Shown: positions 18,748 through 28,635 of the stretch, one piece after another
Position numbering within the stretch: the stretch's first letter is position 1
Layout: each line of letters opens with the position of its first letter
Assembly: GCA_017558065.1 (NCBI GenBank)
Contig: JAFYWK010000059.1
Span: 16,107-80,106 of the forward strand
Length of the DNA: 64,000 bases
From: Paludibacteraceae bacterium
GTDB lineage: Bacteria; Bacteroidota; Bacteroidia; Bacteroidales; Paludibacteraceae
Direction of reading: 5' to 3'
Position numbers and translations under genes: made by a program
Notes under the pieces: model-generated
What the model was told of the DNA's origin: nothing
Seen by the model: the letters and a program-made list of their open reading frames with translations, nothing else
The model's database searches: none

Positions 18748-19911
18748 TTATAGTCTTTCTATGATTTCAAAACACATGCGCGAATTGTGGTATGGGCATT
18801 TCCATAATCCTGCTTTATCATTTTCCTTGTCGATACTACCATCGGGTAGAATAGCCCAATACCATTCGCCATGATCATAATCTACTAGATGGTGGAGTAT
18901 ATAGTCATATGTCTGCAATGCCAGTTGGCGATAGCGCGGATTGCCCGATTGTTGCCATTGGTCGAGATAACCGACTACGGCTTCGCACTCCACCCACCAC
19001 TGGCGTTGCTCGTCATTCGTCTCATGAATCAATGACCCATCGCTTTGCAAGCCCTCTTGCGAAGCGCGTGCGATATGCTCAATGATCAGTTGCATGCTCT
19101 GTTGCATATCCGCATCGCCAATGACCTGTAGTGCCTCGTTGAGTAGCCAAGCAGCCTCTATATCGTGTCCATAACTGGCGATATTGCGTTTGCCCTGCCA
19201 TGTGTCGTTGAAGAAGAGGTCAATATGTCCATTGGTGGGATTATAGAGTTTTTGGGCGAAGATATTGAGGAGCGTTTGTATGCTCTGCTTGAGTTGGGGA
19301 TCAGGCCAAATGCGATAGAGGTTGGTATAGGCCTCCATGACATGCAAGTGGGTGTTCATGGTGCGCGTAGCATATTCATCTTTGTCGCTCAGTCGCATAT
19401 CGACAATAGGTTGCCATTGCCGCGTGAGTGCTTCGGCATACCCCACATGAACGGGGTCAAAGGTATACTGCTCTATGTCCTCATAGAGGCGAATGGCCAT
19501 ATTGACAGCGTGGGTATCTGCGGCTGCGCGCGCATACTCGGAGAGGGCATAAATGGCAAAACTAATGGCGTATGTTTGCTTCTTAGTGCTTAGCGGTTTG
19601 CCGTCTGCCGACACCGACCAGAATACTCCTCCGAATTGCTGATCTACGAAATAGTCAAGGAAGTAGTTCTTGGCATGCGTAGCCATCGCAAGATAGCGCG
19701 GATCATGGAATATCCTATATGCCGCGGAGAAAGTCCATAGAATGCGTGCGTTGAGCACGGCTCCTCGCTCGGCATGGGTGTCGAGCACTCCATGACCAGT
19801 CATTCTGCCGTAGAAACCACCATTGGGGTCAAACATATGCTCCTCCCAAAAGCGCAGTATGTTCTCCGTGAGCAGTTGGCGTGCGGAATCTTTGAGTTGG
19901 GTATCAGTCAT
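18748..19911 (-). CDS. AGE-family epimerase, probable mannobiose (cellobiose) 2-epimerase
   Basis: A 387-residue (alpha/alpha)6-barrel protein that would convert beta-1,4-mannobiose to mannosyl-glucose. Seen: NGGFYGRMTGHG, ARILWTFSAAYR, GGVFWSVSADG, QTYAISFAIYALSEYARA, NTHLHVMEAYTNLYRIWPD, ASYGHDIEAAWLLNEA and EWYWAILPDGS. The histidines in HLHVMEA, GHDIEA and the C-terminal CPYHNSRMCFE region match the catalytic set of cellobiose 2-epimerases. Its place between a sugar symporter and GH130 is the arrangement of the Bacteroides fragilis mannan cluster. It overlaps the symporter gene by 8 bases. GlcNAc 2-epimerase is the alternative within the family, but context argues against it. Confidence 0.9.
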   Translation of the reverse strand: MTDTQLKDSARQLLTENILRFWEEHMFDPNGGFYGRMTGHGVLDTHAERGAVLNARILWTFSAAYRIFHDPRYLAMATHAKNYFLDYFVDQQFGGVFWSVSADGKPLSTKKQTYAISFAIYALSEYARAAADTHAVNMAIRLYEDIEQYTFDPVHVGYAEALTRQWQPIVDMRLSDKDEYATRTMNTHLHVMEAYTNLYRIWPDPQLKQSIQTLLNIFAQKLYNPTNGHIDLFFNDTWQGKRNIASYGHDIEAAWLLNEALQVIGDADMQQSMQLIIEHIARASQEGLQSDGSLIHETNDEQRQWWVECEAVVGYLDQWQQSGNPRYRQLALQTYDYILHHLVDYDHGEWYWAILPDGSIDKENDKAGLWKCPYHNSRMCFEIIERL

Positions 19912-21298
19912 GGCTTCTCTGGGTTAGGAGTTGGGCTTCTATGTCTCGCATGCGTGTCTCGGATAGAGGGTAGAAACTCACCACGATAACCGCCAGCAGA
20001 CTAATGCCTGCTGGTATGAAGGACATGAGATAGCGCAGACAGGCAAGGGCTTGGGTGGGTTGTCCCGCAAAATCCGCTGCTTGGGTTATATGGCTATCTG
20101 TGATATAGCCAAAGGCAGCTAAGAGCCACATGGTCGCTGCACCGCCAATGGCACCGCCAAACTTCTGCGCCATGCTTGAGGAGGAGAAGATAAGACCTGT
20201 AGAAGCGGTCTTGAAGCGATACTCCGCATAATCGCTCACATCGGCATACATGGACCATACGAGTGGCGACATAATGCCCGTCAGCAGTGATATACCCACC
20301 TGCATGAGGAGCATGAGCCAAAAACCGGTAGTCGTGATAGGGATAAAGAAGAAGACAACGGACAGTATCGCCAGTAGGATATTCACCCCTATGAAAGTGG
20401 TTTTCTTACCCCATCGCGCAGCAATAGGCACGCAGGTCGCTACGCCTATCATATTGCATATTTCTCCGATAGCCAAGAAGAGTCCTGCGTAGAAGAGGAA
20501 TGAGAACTTACCCAACGAGAGTTGTGTTTCGGGCGGGATAATGTCGGCAAAGAAATACGCCACCGTAGCGCCACGCACGGTGCAAAAGAGGTTGAAGCAT
20601 AGTGCTGCGCCTATCAGCAACCACCAAGGCGCGTTGTGGAAGAGCGCTTTAATATCATTGCCCACGGAGACGGTGCTAATGGTGTGCACTTGTTCGCGTG
20701 TGAGCAGGAAACAGCCGACAAATAGCATCAGGCAACAGGTGGCTATCACCACTATGGCCCAGAACCATCCCTGTTGGCTATAGTATCCGCCAAAAGCGTT
20801 GCACAGGGGTTCCCATAGGAAAAGCGCGAGGAAAGAGCCTCCGTATGCAAAGAACATGCGGAAGGAAGAGTATATGGTCTTCTCGCGCGAATCCTCTGTC
20901 ATGACACCCAACATAGCACCGTAAGGCACATTGATACCCGTGTAAACGGTCATCATGAGTATATAGGTGATATATGCCCAAATGAGTTTGGCGGTGTATT
21001 GCCAGTCGGGACAGGTGAAGAGCAATATGCCGCATACGCTGAACAGCGGCGCTACCCATAGCAGATAGGGGCGATACTTACCCCATCGCGTTTGCGTACG
21101 GTCGGCTATCACACCCATCATAGGGTCGCTGACGGCATCCCAAAGGCGAGTGACAAGGAGAATAATACCCGCATCTTTGAGCGATAAGCCCATGATATTG
21201 CTATAGAAGAACGGCAGGTAGTAGGAGAAGATCTTCCAGAACATGGAGGAAGACATATCTCCCAAGCCATAGCCTATGTGTCGGAGTCGTTGGTTCAT
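19904..21298 (-). CDS. GPH-family (MFS) sugar:cation symporter, probable mannobiose importer
   Basis: A 464-residue inner-membrane protein with about twelve hydrophobic segments. Seen: [30 protein letters not shown] at the start, with the family motif [31 protein letters not shown] split over residues 50-80, and [21 protein letters not shown] in the second half. These are marks of the MelB/GPH group. The gene overlaps GH130 by 4 bases and the epimerase by 8 bases, which points to mannobiose uptake from the periplasm. The substrate is inferred from context only. Confidence 0.9.
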   Translation of the reverse strand: MNQRLRHIGYGLGDMSSSMFWKIFSYYLPFFYSNIMGLSLKDAGIILLVTRLWDAVSDPMMGVIADRTQTRWGKYRPYLLWVAPLFSVCGILLFTCPDWQYTAKLIWAYITYILMMTVYTGINVPYGAMLGVMTEDSREKTIYSSFRMFFAYGGSFLALFLWEPLCNAFGGYYSQQGWFWAIVVIATCCLMLFVGCFLLTREQVHTISTVSVGNDIKALFHNAPWWLLIGAALCFNLFCTVRGATVAYFFADIIPPETQLSLGKFSFLFYAGLFLAIGEICNMIGVATCVPIAARWGKKTTFIGVNILLAILSVVFFFIPITTTGFWLMLLMQVGISLLTGIMSPLVWSMYADVSDYAEYRFKTASTGLIFSSSSMAQKFGGAIGGAATMWLLAAFGYITDSHITQAADFAGQPTQALACLRYLMSFIPAGISLLAVIVVSFYPLSETRMRDIEAQLLTQRSHD

Positions 21299-22455
21299 AC
21301 CTCTTGGTTTTTGTCAATGAGTGCGTTGATGCGTTGTACGGATGCAGCCGTGGTCAATCCATCCGCAGGGGTGTGCAAGCAATAGTCCACCAATTGCTCC
21401 ACCGTGGAGGTGGCTACATGCATGCGTGTGTCGGAGCTGGCGTAGTAGATCAATACTGTGCCATCGTGGCGCACTATCCAGCCGTTGGCGAATAGCACAT
21501 TCATCACATCGCCTATGTACTCATCGCCCACGGGTGCCATGAAGTATCCCGCAGGTTGTGCAATAGGTTCCCATGGCTTTTCTAAGTCGGTCATATAGAG
21601 GTATAACACATATCGTAGTCCGCTGGCGCAAGCGCGTACACCATGTGCCAGGTGCAGCCATCCCTGTGGGGTCTTGATAGGGTGTGGACCCTCGCCGTTC
21701 TTCACCTCTTTAATGGTATGGTAGAAGCGTTGGTCAATGATCTGCTCATCATCTATCTTAGCCGAGGTGATATCCTCCACCAGTGCCCAACCTATGCCCG
21801 AACCACTACCTGTGTCAATAAAACCATCCTGCGGGCGTGTGTATAGGGCATACTTGCCATCCACAAACTCAGGATGCAGCACCACGTTGCGCTGCTGGCT
21901 ATTACACTGCAAATCAGGCAGTCGCTGCCATGTCTTCAGGTCGTGTGTGCGCGCAATGCCACAAGCGGCCACAGCCGCACTCAAGTCTTCGGGGTGCGCT
22001 TCGTCGTGACGCTCCACGCAGAAGAGCCCGTATATCCATCCATCTTCGTGTTGCGTCAGTCGCATATCGTATATATTCGTAGCGGGTACATCGGCTTCGG
22101 GCATGGTGATAGGACGCTCCCAAAAACGGAAGTTATCGATACCATTCGCGGATTCGGCTACGGCAAAGAAGGACTTTCGGTCGTTGCCCTCCACGCGAAC
22201 AACCAAGAGGTATTTTCCATCGAGGTAAATCGCCCCCGAGTTCAGCACGGCATTCACGCCTATTCGCTCCATTAGTAGCGGATTGCTTGTTGGATTAAAG
22301 TCAAATCGCCACTCCAGCGGAATATGTTCGGCGGTCAATATAGGGTATTCGTATCGCGTGTAAATACCATTCATACTTGGCAATGGGCGATTAGCACGCT
22401 GTAGCAATGCCTGGTGCTCTTGCTCAATGAGTTGTTTTCGTTCTTGAAAAGTCAT
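21295..22455 (-). CDS. GH130 beta-mannoside phosphorylase (probable 4-O-beta-mannosyl-glucose phosphorylase)
   Basis: A cytoplasmic 386-residue five-bladed beta-propeller enzyme that would phosphorolyse mannosyl-glucose to mannose 1-phosphate and glucose. Seen: [53 protein letters not shown], and [17 protein letters not shown] with the catalytic Asp130 (equivalent to Asp131 of the B. fragilis enzyme). The phosphate-binding Arg and His residues are plausible in [20 protein letters not shown]. No signal peptide is present. Closeness to the GH130_1 pattern and linkage to the epimerase favour mannosyl-glucose over mannobiose as substrate. Confidence 0.93.
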   Translation of the reverse strand: MTFQERKQLIEQEHQALLQRANRPLPSMNGIYTRYEYPILTAEHIPLEWRFDFNPTSNPLLMERIGVNAVLNSGAIYLDGKYLLVVRVEGNDRKSFFAVAESANGIDNFRFWERPITMPEADVPATNIYDMRLTQHEDGWIYGLFCVERHDEAHPEDLSAAVAACGIARTHDLKTWQRLPDLQCNSQQRNVVLHPEFVDGKYALYTRPQDGFIDTGSGSGIGWALVEDITSAKIDDEQIIDQRFYHTIKEVKNGEGPHPIKTPQGWLHLAHGVRACASGLRYVLYLYMTDLEKPWEPIAQPAGYFMAPVGDEYIGDVMNVLFANGWIVRHDGTVLIYYASSDTRMHVATSTVEQLVDYCLHTPADGLTTAASVQRINALIDKNQEV

Positions 22456-22460
22456 ATTGC

Positions 22461-25400
22461 TTATTGGATATAGGGATTACAAAACTTAGTATAAGGTGCT
22501 TGATAGAAGCGCACAAAGTCCTCGGCAGAGGTGTCGCCTACGAAAGGTAAGTAGTAGTGCTGCGGCATGTTGTGTGCATTGCGCCATACAAGTACATAAC
22601 TCAGGGGGTATTGCTCAATAATGGGCAATAATGTTTGTGTCCACCAGTCGGCTTGCGGAATACGCTCAAAGCCTGTCTCGGTCAGTGCAATGGGCTTACC
22701 TGTTTGCTGACCATACTTGCTGAGAATAGTCAGACATTCCGACAGATTCTCTTGAAACATGGCAGGGCTTTCGCCAGCCATGTGGTAGCAATCCACGCCC
22801 AACACATCGACATACTGATCGCCTGGATAATAGCGCATATAGGTATCATCTTTTATCCCTAAGTTGGGCGAATATGCCCATAGCAGGTTGCGCAGGAGTT
22901 GGGGATAATGCTGCTGTATGTAGTCGTGTGTAAAGCGGTATAGTTGTTTGTATTCATCGGGTGTGCCGCAGCTACTTCCCCACCAGAACCAGTTGCCGTT
23001 CATCTCGTGCCATGGGCGAAAGAGTATGGGCACGCCTATGGGTTGGAGAAACTGCGCCAATTTATCTATCGCCGCTGTCAGCTTATGGTGATTAGCGTGT
23101 TGAGGTAGCAGCGTGCGAATCGTGGTGTCCATGCTATTGTCCCATGCCGTACCGCCTGTGATGAGGTGCGTGGGGTGCCAGGATACGGACACTATGCCGC
23201 CGCGCTCATGGTGGTCGCTCATCGCCTGTCGGATTGAGGCGAATGGCACACTATCTATGCTCAACTCGCTGCCCAGTTCTATGTGTCCCAAGTCAAAGGA
23301 TATGATCGCTGGGTGTGCACCTGTGAGGTCGCGGCAGTCGCTTCGTCCTCGCTCGCCGTACCACGTGTGTCCATACAAGGTAGCATCGTGTTGCCCAAAG
23401 AGCACGAATGGGCTGTCGCAAGCTGCTTGTAGGCGGTGCTGCAGTTCTTGAGCAGTCGCTATCGGTGCATCCACAGCACAGAGTTCATATACGCGACTGG
23501 CGTACTCGCTATTAACTGCCACATCCACACCTACTCGCATGAGGTATTCGCCCGTGAAGGTCTGACCGTGCAATGCGGATGGCTCTTGCCCCACGGCTAT
23601 ATTGCGCTCGTATAGGCGGTATAGTGTCGTAGGGTTCAGACCTTGCAAATGGATAGTAGGCACGGTCTGATTGAGCAAGAAAGAGGTGCGATAGGTCATC
23701 CACACGGCACGCGATTGATCATCATTGACATACATGAGCGATGCCATTTGTGCCGTATTGGGGAAGGTATGTCCCACCTCAAAAGGCGATACCAATCGGT
23801 AGAGGTTGCCCAGTTGGATTACCTCACGCAGGCGTTTGTAATCGTTAATAGCCACAGGGGCTTGTTGGCGTTCCTCATCGGTCATGTGGCGTGGTTGCAA
23901 CTCCATGCCCAGTCGTCCGCTCATCGCCACATCGCAACGGAATTTGATAGGCAACCTACGCCCTGTCATATGGTAGGGGCTACCGCCTATATGCTGTGCC
24001 ATGACATTTGAGGGGAAGAAATAAGACGTCGCCCATTGGATATAAATGCGTTGCAAGGCATCATTGTTATCGCTCACCCAGAACTCCTCGAAGTAAGGCA
24101 TCAGGCCGTAGTTAGCCCGACCGCCACCGCTGGCGCAATTTTGTATCACGATATTCGGATATTTCGCACGAATACGTTGCAGCGTTTTCACCAACCCCAA
24201 GTGGTAGTCTATGTACAGGTTGGTTTGTTTATGTTTAGGCAGATAAGTCGAGCCGTAGTTCTGAATAGAGGCATTGGCATCCCACTTGATATACGCTATC
24301 TCGGGATACTCCGTGAGCAGGTTATCCACGATGGAGAAGACATAGTCTTGCACTTGAGGGTTGGTCATGTCCAGCACCAGTTGTGTGCCTCCGCGTCCGA
24401 GGCGCAGTTCTCGACCCTCCACTTGCAGTGCCCATTCGGGATGGCGTTCGAAGAGTTCGCTGGTGGTGTTGGTAGCCTCAGGTTCAATCCATATACCAAA
24501 CTGTATGCCGTTGGCTTTGGCGGCCTTCGTCAGTGCGCCAATGCCGTTGGGCAGTTTGCGATGATCCACCACCCAATCACCCAAGGAGGAGTTATCGCTG
24601 TTGCGTTGGTATTTCCCGCCAAACCAGCCATCGTCCATGACAAATAGTTCGCCACCCATACCGCTGATATCCTCTATCATGTCTATGATACGCTCTTCGG
24701 TAATGTCAAAATAAATGCCTTCCCACGAGTTGAGGAGGATCTTGCGCACCTTGTCGCCCTGATTAACCATGCCGTGGTATCGTGCCCAACGGTGGAAGGT
24801 TCGGCTCACGCCGCCCAATCCATTTTCGCTATAGGTGAGTGCCAACTTAGGGGTGGTAAACACCTGCTTGGGCGATAGCACATACTCCGAGGCCTGTGGG
24901 TTAATGCCCGCGTAGAAATGGTGGTAGCGATTATCCCATGTGTTGAAGCGGAGTTCGTAGTTTCCACTCCAGCACAGTGCGGCACCTATCACGCGACCGG
25001 TATTTTCCTTCGGACAGCCGTCCAATGAGAGCATCACTTCGGGTGCATCTATATGGGCATTGCGGGCACCATCGGTGTTGCGTATCACTTGCAGCCCTTT
25101 GGTCAATGGCTCATGCGTAGGTATCGTCTCTGCTGCCCAATTGCCATGCAAATGGGTGAGCCACACATCGCCCTGACGAATAGTCAGGTGACCACTATCG
25201 AAGCGCTTGAGAATAATATCTTTCTTCTCGCGGTGCTCAATCTCGGTCCATGTCTCAATGATATCCACATTATTGTATGAACGATAGCACACGCGCACTT
25301 CTATAGGATAGGCAGCATCGTACATACGAATAGTAGTTTGCACACCATCGACTAAGGTGCGTTGCTCCCAATCCTTAATGCGGAGTATGAGTGTCTGGTC

Positions 25401-25685
25401 TCCATTGGCATGTTGCACCTGCAAGGCGGGCAGTTCCACAAGATCCACACTGCCGAAGCAAGGCATGCAAGAGGGAGCGTTCTTCTCCTCGGGGATAGCC
25501 ATCTGTAGCGGATTCTCGTGCAGACGCATGCCGTAGTAGAGTTGGCGAATGTCGCCCTCTCGCTCCACTTGCAAGAGCAAAAGGGTGTTAGGTGTCTCAA
25601 TGGCAATACGCTCGCTATACGCTTGTAGCGGAATCAGCACGGTTAGCACGGCTAACAATAGCGTTTTGTAGATAATCGTTTTCAT
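22461..25685 (-). CDS. secreted GH36 alpha-galactosidase fused to GH26 beta-mannanase
   Basis: A 1074-residue protein with a signal peptide ([20 protein letters not shown]). Residues about 25-735 form a complete GH36 enzyme: beta-sandwich, then the barrel with [35 protein letters not shown] with nucleophile Asp469 and [13 protein letters not shown] with acid/base Asp539. Residues about 740-1074 form a complete GH26 domain: [33 protein letters not shown] with acid/base Glu894 and ALTETGFE with nucleophile Glu1003. One chain would thus remove galactose branches and cut the mannan backbone, probably in the periplasm. It lies in the mannan operon between the SGBP and GH130. The reading frame is open throughout, so this is not a frameshift join. 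Confidence 0.93.
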   Translation of the reverse strand: MKTIIYKTLLLAVLTVLIPLQAYSERIAIETPNTLLLLQVEREGDIRQLYYGMRLHENPLQMAIPEEKNAPSCMPCFGSVDLVELPALQVQHANGDQTLILRIKDWEQRTLVDGVQTTIRMYDAAYPIEVRVCYRSYNNVDIIETWTEIEHREKKDIILKRFDSGHLTIRQGDVWLTHLHGNWAAETIPTHEPLTKGLQVIRNTDGARNAHIDAPEVMLSLDGCPKENTGRVIGAALCWSGNYELRFNTWDNRYHHFYAGINPQASEYVLSPKQVFTTPKLALTYSENGLGGVSRTFHRWARYHGMVNQGDKVRKILLNSWEGIYFDITEERIIDMIEDISGMGGELFVMDDGWFGGKYQRNSDNSSLGDWVVDHRKLPNGIGALTKAAKANGIQFGIWIEPEATNTTSELFERHPEWALQVEGRELRLGRGGTQLVLDMTNPQVQDYVFSIVDNLLTEYPEIAYIKWDANASIQNYGSTYLPKHKQTNLYIDYHLGLVKTLQRIRAKYPNIVIQNCASGGGRANYGLMPYFEEFWVSDNNDALQRIYIQWATSYFFPSNVMAQHIGGSPYHMTGRRLPIKFRCDVAMSGRLGMELQPRHMTDEERQQAPVAINDYKRLREVIQLGNLYRLVSPFEVGHTFPNTAQMASLMYVNDDQSRAVWMTYRTSFLLNQTVPTIHLQGLNPTTLYRLYERNIAVGQEPSALHGQTFTGEYLMRVGVDVAVNSEYASRVYELCAVDAPIATAQELQHRLQAACDSPFVLFGQHDATLYGHTWYGERGRSDCRDLTGAHPAIISFDLGHIELGSELSIDSVPFASIRQAMSDHHERGGIVSVSWHPTHLITGGTAWDNSMDTTIRTLLPQHANHHKLTAAIDKLAQFLQPIGVPILFRPWHEMNGNWFWWGSSCGTPDEYKQLYRFTHDYIQQHYPQLLRNLLWAYSPNLGIKDDTYMRYYPGDQYVDVLGVDCYHMAGESPAMFQENLSECLTILSKYGQQTGKPIALTETGFERIPQADWWTQTLLPIIEQYPLSYVLVWRNAHNMPQHYYLPFVGDTSAEDFVRFYQAPYTKFCNPYIQ

Positions 25686-25696
25686 ATCTGTGTGTT

Positions 25697-26854
25697 TTAT
25701 AGTTTCTCAAGTCGGAGGTTGGCTATGCGGCAATCTATGTCGCATGCTTGTGTCGGTTGTACCACCAAGCGTAGGGTCTGCCATGCACCTGCAGCGGAAA
25801 TGCCTTTGGTGGCCATGGGTGCCAAAGGCAGGCTCATGGTGCGCCATTGCCCAAACGTATTGACCGTGGTGAACTCCCATGCGTAGGTATCGCCCCAGTT
25901 AAAGCAGAATTGCAGCGGGATGATCTCCTGCAGTGGGAAGTTCTCTGCCGTCAGCAGTTCGAACTTCAACACCCACTCTTCGGGGTTCTCTACTGTTTGG
26001 TCGATCATATTGCGCGATAGGTCAATGGTGTTCCATGACCATGCACCCAAACTGCCCTGCAAATGCAGGTGCTCTCTATTGAGCCATGCTGCGCCTGTGG
26101 TAATGGCATCATCGCTCTCTTTTGTCACCTTGAGCGGACCGCTCACATTCACCTGCGTATCGCTCCAGTCGCCATAGAGCAGATAGCGTGTGGGTCGGAA
26201 AGTGAAGTCCTTAGCAAAGGCCTCATTCTTCTCATTGGTCCAATGCACCGTAATCGCGGTGTTTTCGGCTATATCCTCTGGCAGATAAACCGACATACGG
26301 TCTTCTGCTACCATGCCGATAGGCAGTTGCTGCTCGCCTATGCTGACAAAGGAAGAACCGCCAAAATCATAAATATCGAAGTGCTGACCCAATAGGACAA
26401 TGCTATCGCCTGCGTTCGCAAATTCGTTTTCCATGCCTCTCACCTGCAAAGCGGGGAAAGGAATCAGAAAGTCGTAGGTGGCCGTGCCAAGCGAGGTGGT
26501 ATATTCTATCGCATTCACCTGCTCGCGCGACAACACGTTCGGAATACGCACAATCGCCTCCTTGCCCATGGTGTATATCTCCTGCATATCCACTTCAATG
26601 GTATTGAATCGAATGGACACGGCCTCGTTGAGGTTTTCGCCCACGATACGCACCATCTGATTGAGTTCGCCTTGCGTAATGGGCGTTGTCTTCTCAGTAT
26701 CTGCCACATCATAGACGGCATGAATCTCAGGAGCCCCTGTATTCTTTATTTGTTCAGCGGGGAGATATGTGTCGTTGTAATTCACCAAGTTATCACAACT
26801 CATACAAGCCCATGCGCAGCATAGGGCTATGAGTAATCGGTTGCTTGTTTTCAT
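25697..26854 (-). CDS. surface glycan-binding lipoprotein (SGBP)
   Basis: A 385-residue lipoprotein; I start at MKTSNRLLIALCC (26854), giving a signal peptide that ends in ACMSC with the lipid-bearing Cys20. Two IPT/TIG-like immunoglobulin domains follow (TPITQGELNQMVRIVGENLNEA... and NAGDSIVLLGQHFDIYDFGG...), then a C-terminal beta-sandwich (residues about 215-385) with repeated Trp residues (WSWNTIDLS, FCFNWGDTYAWEF) of the kind that binds glycans in SGBP-B proteins. Directly after SusD in the operon, the usual place for such proteins. It would hold mannan at the cell surface; the ligand is inferred from context. Confidence 0.88.
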   Translation of the reverse strand: MKTSNRLLIALCCAWACMSCDNLVNYNDTYLPAEQIKNTGAPEIHAVYDVADTEKTTPITQGELNQMVRIVGENLNEAVSIRFNTIEVDMQEIYTMGKEAIVRIPNVLSREQVNAIEYTTSLGTATYDFLIPFPALQVRGMENEFANAGDSIVLLGQHFDIYDFGGSSFVSIGEQQLPIGMVAEDRMSVYLPEDIAENTAITVHWTNEKNEAFAKDFTFRPTRYLLYGDWSDTQVNVSGPLKVTKESDDAITTGAAWLNREHLHLQGSLGAWSWNTIDLSRNMIDQTVENPEEWVLKFELLTAENFPLQEIIPLQFCFNWGDTYAWEFTTVNTFGQWRTMSLPLAPMATKGISAAGAWQTLRLVVQPTQACDIDCRIANLRLEKL

Positions 26855-26859
26855 AATCA

Positions 26860-28611
26860 TCAGTTCCATCCTGGGTTATTTTCGTTGATATATTTATTGG
26901 TATTTATTTCTTGCACAGGCAATGGGAAGAGCAGGTTGCGTTCGTAGCGCACTTTGCTCACGCCTGCATCGTCCGAGCCGCCGATAGCGTTCATTGCATC
27001 CAGATAGATGCCCCAACGAATGAGGTCCCAACGGCGGTCTGCTTCGCAGGCAAACTCTTTGGCGCGTTCCTCAATAATGGCGCTGCGCATCTTGGTCTTG
27101 CTGTCCAGACTACCGACACCCGAGGTGGATGCCATCAGGGCATTGGAGCGACGACGAATGCTGTTCAGATAGAGGCATGCTTCCTCCAGGTTACCCAACT
27201 CGTTTTGTGCCTCGGCATACAGCAGCATCACATCCGCGTAGCGCAAGAAGGGCCAGTTGGCATCGGCATTCTCAATGGCATTGTTGGTCACATCGTCATA
27301 CTTCGTGGTAAAGGCCAAGCACTGCGCATCTTGCGAGTAATAGTAACTCACTCCATCGGCAAACACGCCCGTTGGCGGTGCCACATACTTACCGTTGAGG
27401 TCATAACCTGTCGCCATAATCGTATATTCGTTGTCCTGCGGATAGTAGAAGCCCGAATGGGATTGCTCCTGCGTGTAATATCTCCAACGGTGGCGCACAC
27501 CTTTGGTAATGCGGTAGTCGTCGTGGTCGAAAAGGTCGTACCAATGGCGGGTACAGCCTATCCAACCGCCACTCTGACGGAAGTCGCTGCCTGCGGCGGT
27601 GAAATAACCCGAATAATGGGTGTGCACCGAGGTCTTATAGGTAGCATCGCCATTGACAGTGCCCACCGAGAAGAGAAACTCGCTGGCATTGCTATTGACT
27701 TTTTTCCACAACTCATCGTATGCCAATAGGGCATGCTGACCATACTCGCCATCTATCACGCGTTTAGCCCATAGGGCGGCCTGCTCGTATAGCACCAAGG
27801 CATCCATCTGCTCATAACCTGCCACGGCTTGCTTGAGAAGTGTCTTGCTCTGCAGCGGTGCATAGTGCTTCTTGTCGTTGGATAATATATCGTAGGTGTT
27901 ACCCGTGCGCACCACGATCTCTGTACCCGCAGGCATAGCGGCTGCGGCTTGGGTGGCATACACTTTCGCAAGCAAGCCCGCAGCACTACCTGCTGAGACA
28001 TGCCCCGACTGATAGGCAGCATTCGTGTTCTTGTATAGCATATCCTCGGCTTGCACTAACTGCGCTGTTATGTAGTGATACACACTATCTACCGCCTGAC
28101 GGGGCTGGCTCTGCTCGGCTGTCTCGCTTTCGCTCTGAATGGGTATAGCACCGTAGGCGCGCACCAATAGGAAATACGCAAAGGCCTTCTGGAACTTCAC
28201 CTCGCCAATCGCATTCTGTTTCACTTCATCGCTAATGTTCTGCATCGCACGAATACGTCGCTCCGCATTATTAGCACGAGCAATCAGACCATAGCAGCCT
28301 TTCCAGAGTGCATCCGTCACATCGCTTTCGCCTTGGAAGTTACCAGCACCAAACGTACCAAACAACCAATCGGGACCCGAGATATAGTCGGCATCAAACT
28401 CCAATACGCGTGGGAAATACCCCCAGCAGAACATGTCGTATATCCATTTGCTATATACACCCGTGACCCACGATGCGGCTGCCTCATCGCTATCGCCTAC
28501 TTGCATGTCGGTCAGCGAACTCTCGGGCGACTCTTTCAGCCAATCGCAGGACACCATGCCTGCCGCCATTGTTATGGTAAAAAGTAAAATGATTATGCTC
28601 TTTGTTTTCAT
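26860..28611 (-). CDS. SusD/RagB-family outer-membrane starch-binding-type lipoprotein
   Basis: A 583-residue lipoprotein that caps the SusC channel and captures oligosaccharides. The signal peptide ends in AAGMVSC with the lipid Cys near residue 22. Seen: SSLTDMQVGDSDEAA, the N-terminal TPR-like helices (RANNAERRIRAM, VKFQKAFAYFLLVRAYGAIPI), WPFLRYADVMLLYAEAQNELG, and the C-terminal ERAKEFACEADRRWDLIRWG and LLFPLPVQEINTN, which are standard SusD signatures. Paired with SusC 24 bases upstream. Ligand inferred to be (galacto)manno-oligosaccharide. Confidence 0.97.
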   Translation of the reverse strand: MKTKSIIILLFTITMAAGMVSCDWLKESPESSLTDMQVGDSDEAAASWVTGVYSKWIYDMFCWGYFPRVLEFDADYISGPDWLFGTFGAGNFQGESDVTDALWKGCYGLIARANNAERRIRAMQNISDEVKQNAIGEVKFQKAFAYFLLVRAYGAIPIQSESETAEQSQPRQAVDSVYHYITAQLVQAEDMLYKNTNAAYQSGHVSAGSAAGLLAKVYATQAAAAMPAGTEIVVRTGNTYDILSNDKKHYAPLQSKTLLKQAVAGYEQMDALVLYEQAALWAKRVIDGEYGQHALLAYDELWKKVNSNASEFLFSVGTVNGDATYKTSVHTHYSGYFTAAGSDFRQSGGWIGCTRHWYDLFDHDDYRITKGVRHRWRYYTQEQSHSGFYYPQDNEYTIMATGYDLNGKYVAPPTGVFADGVSYYYSQDAQCLAFTTKYDDVTNNAIENADANWPFLRYADVMLLYAEAQNELGNLEEACLYLNSIRRRSNALMASTSGVGSLDSKTKMRSAIIEERAKEFACEADRRWDLIRWGIYLDAMNAIGGSDDAGVSKVRYERNLLFPLPVQEINTNKYINENNPGWN

Positions 28612-28635
28612 ATCCTTATCTATATTATATTGTTG

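Noticed and set aside
22461-25685. Two separate genes joined by a sequencing error
   Set aside because: The frame is open through the linker with no internal start context, signal peptide or stop between GH36 and GH26.
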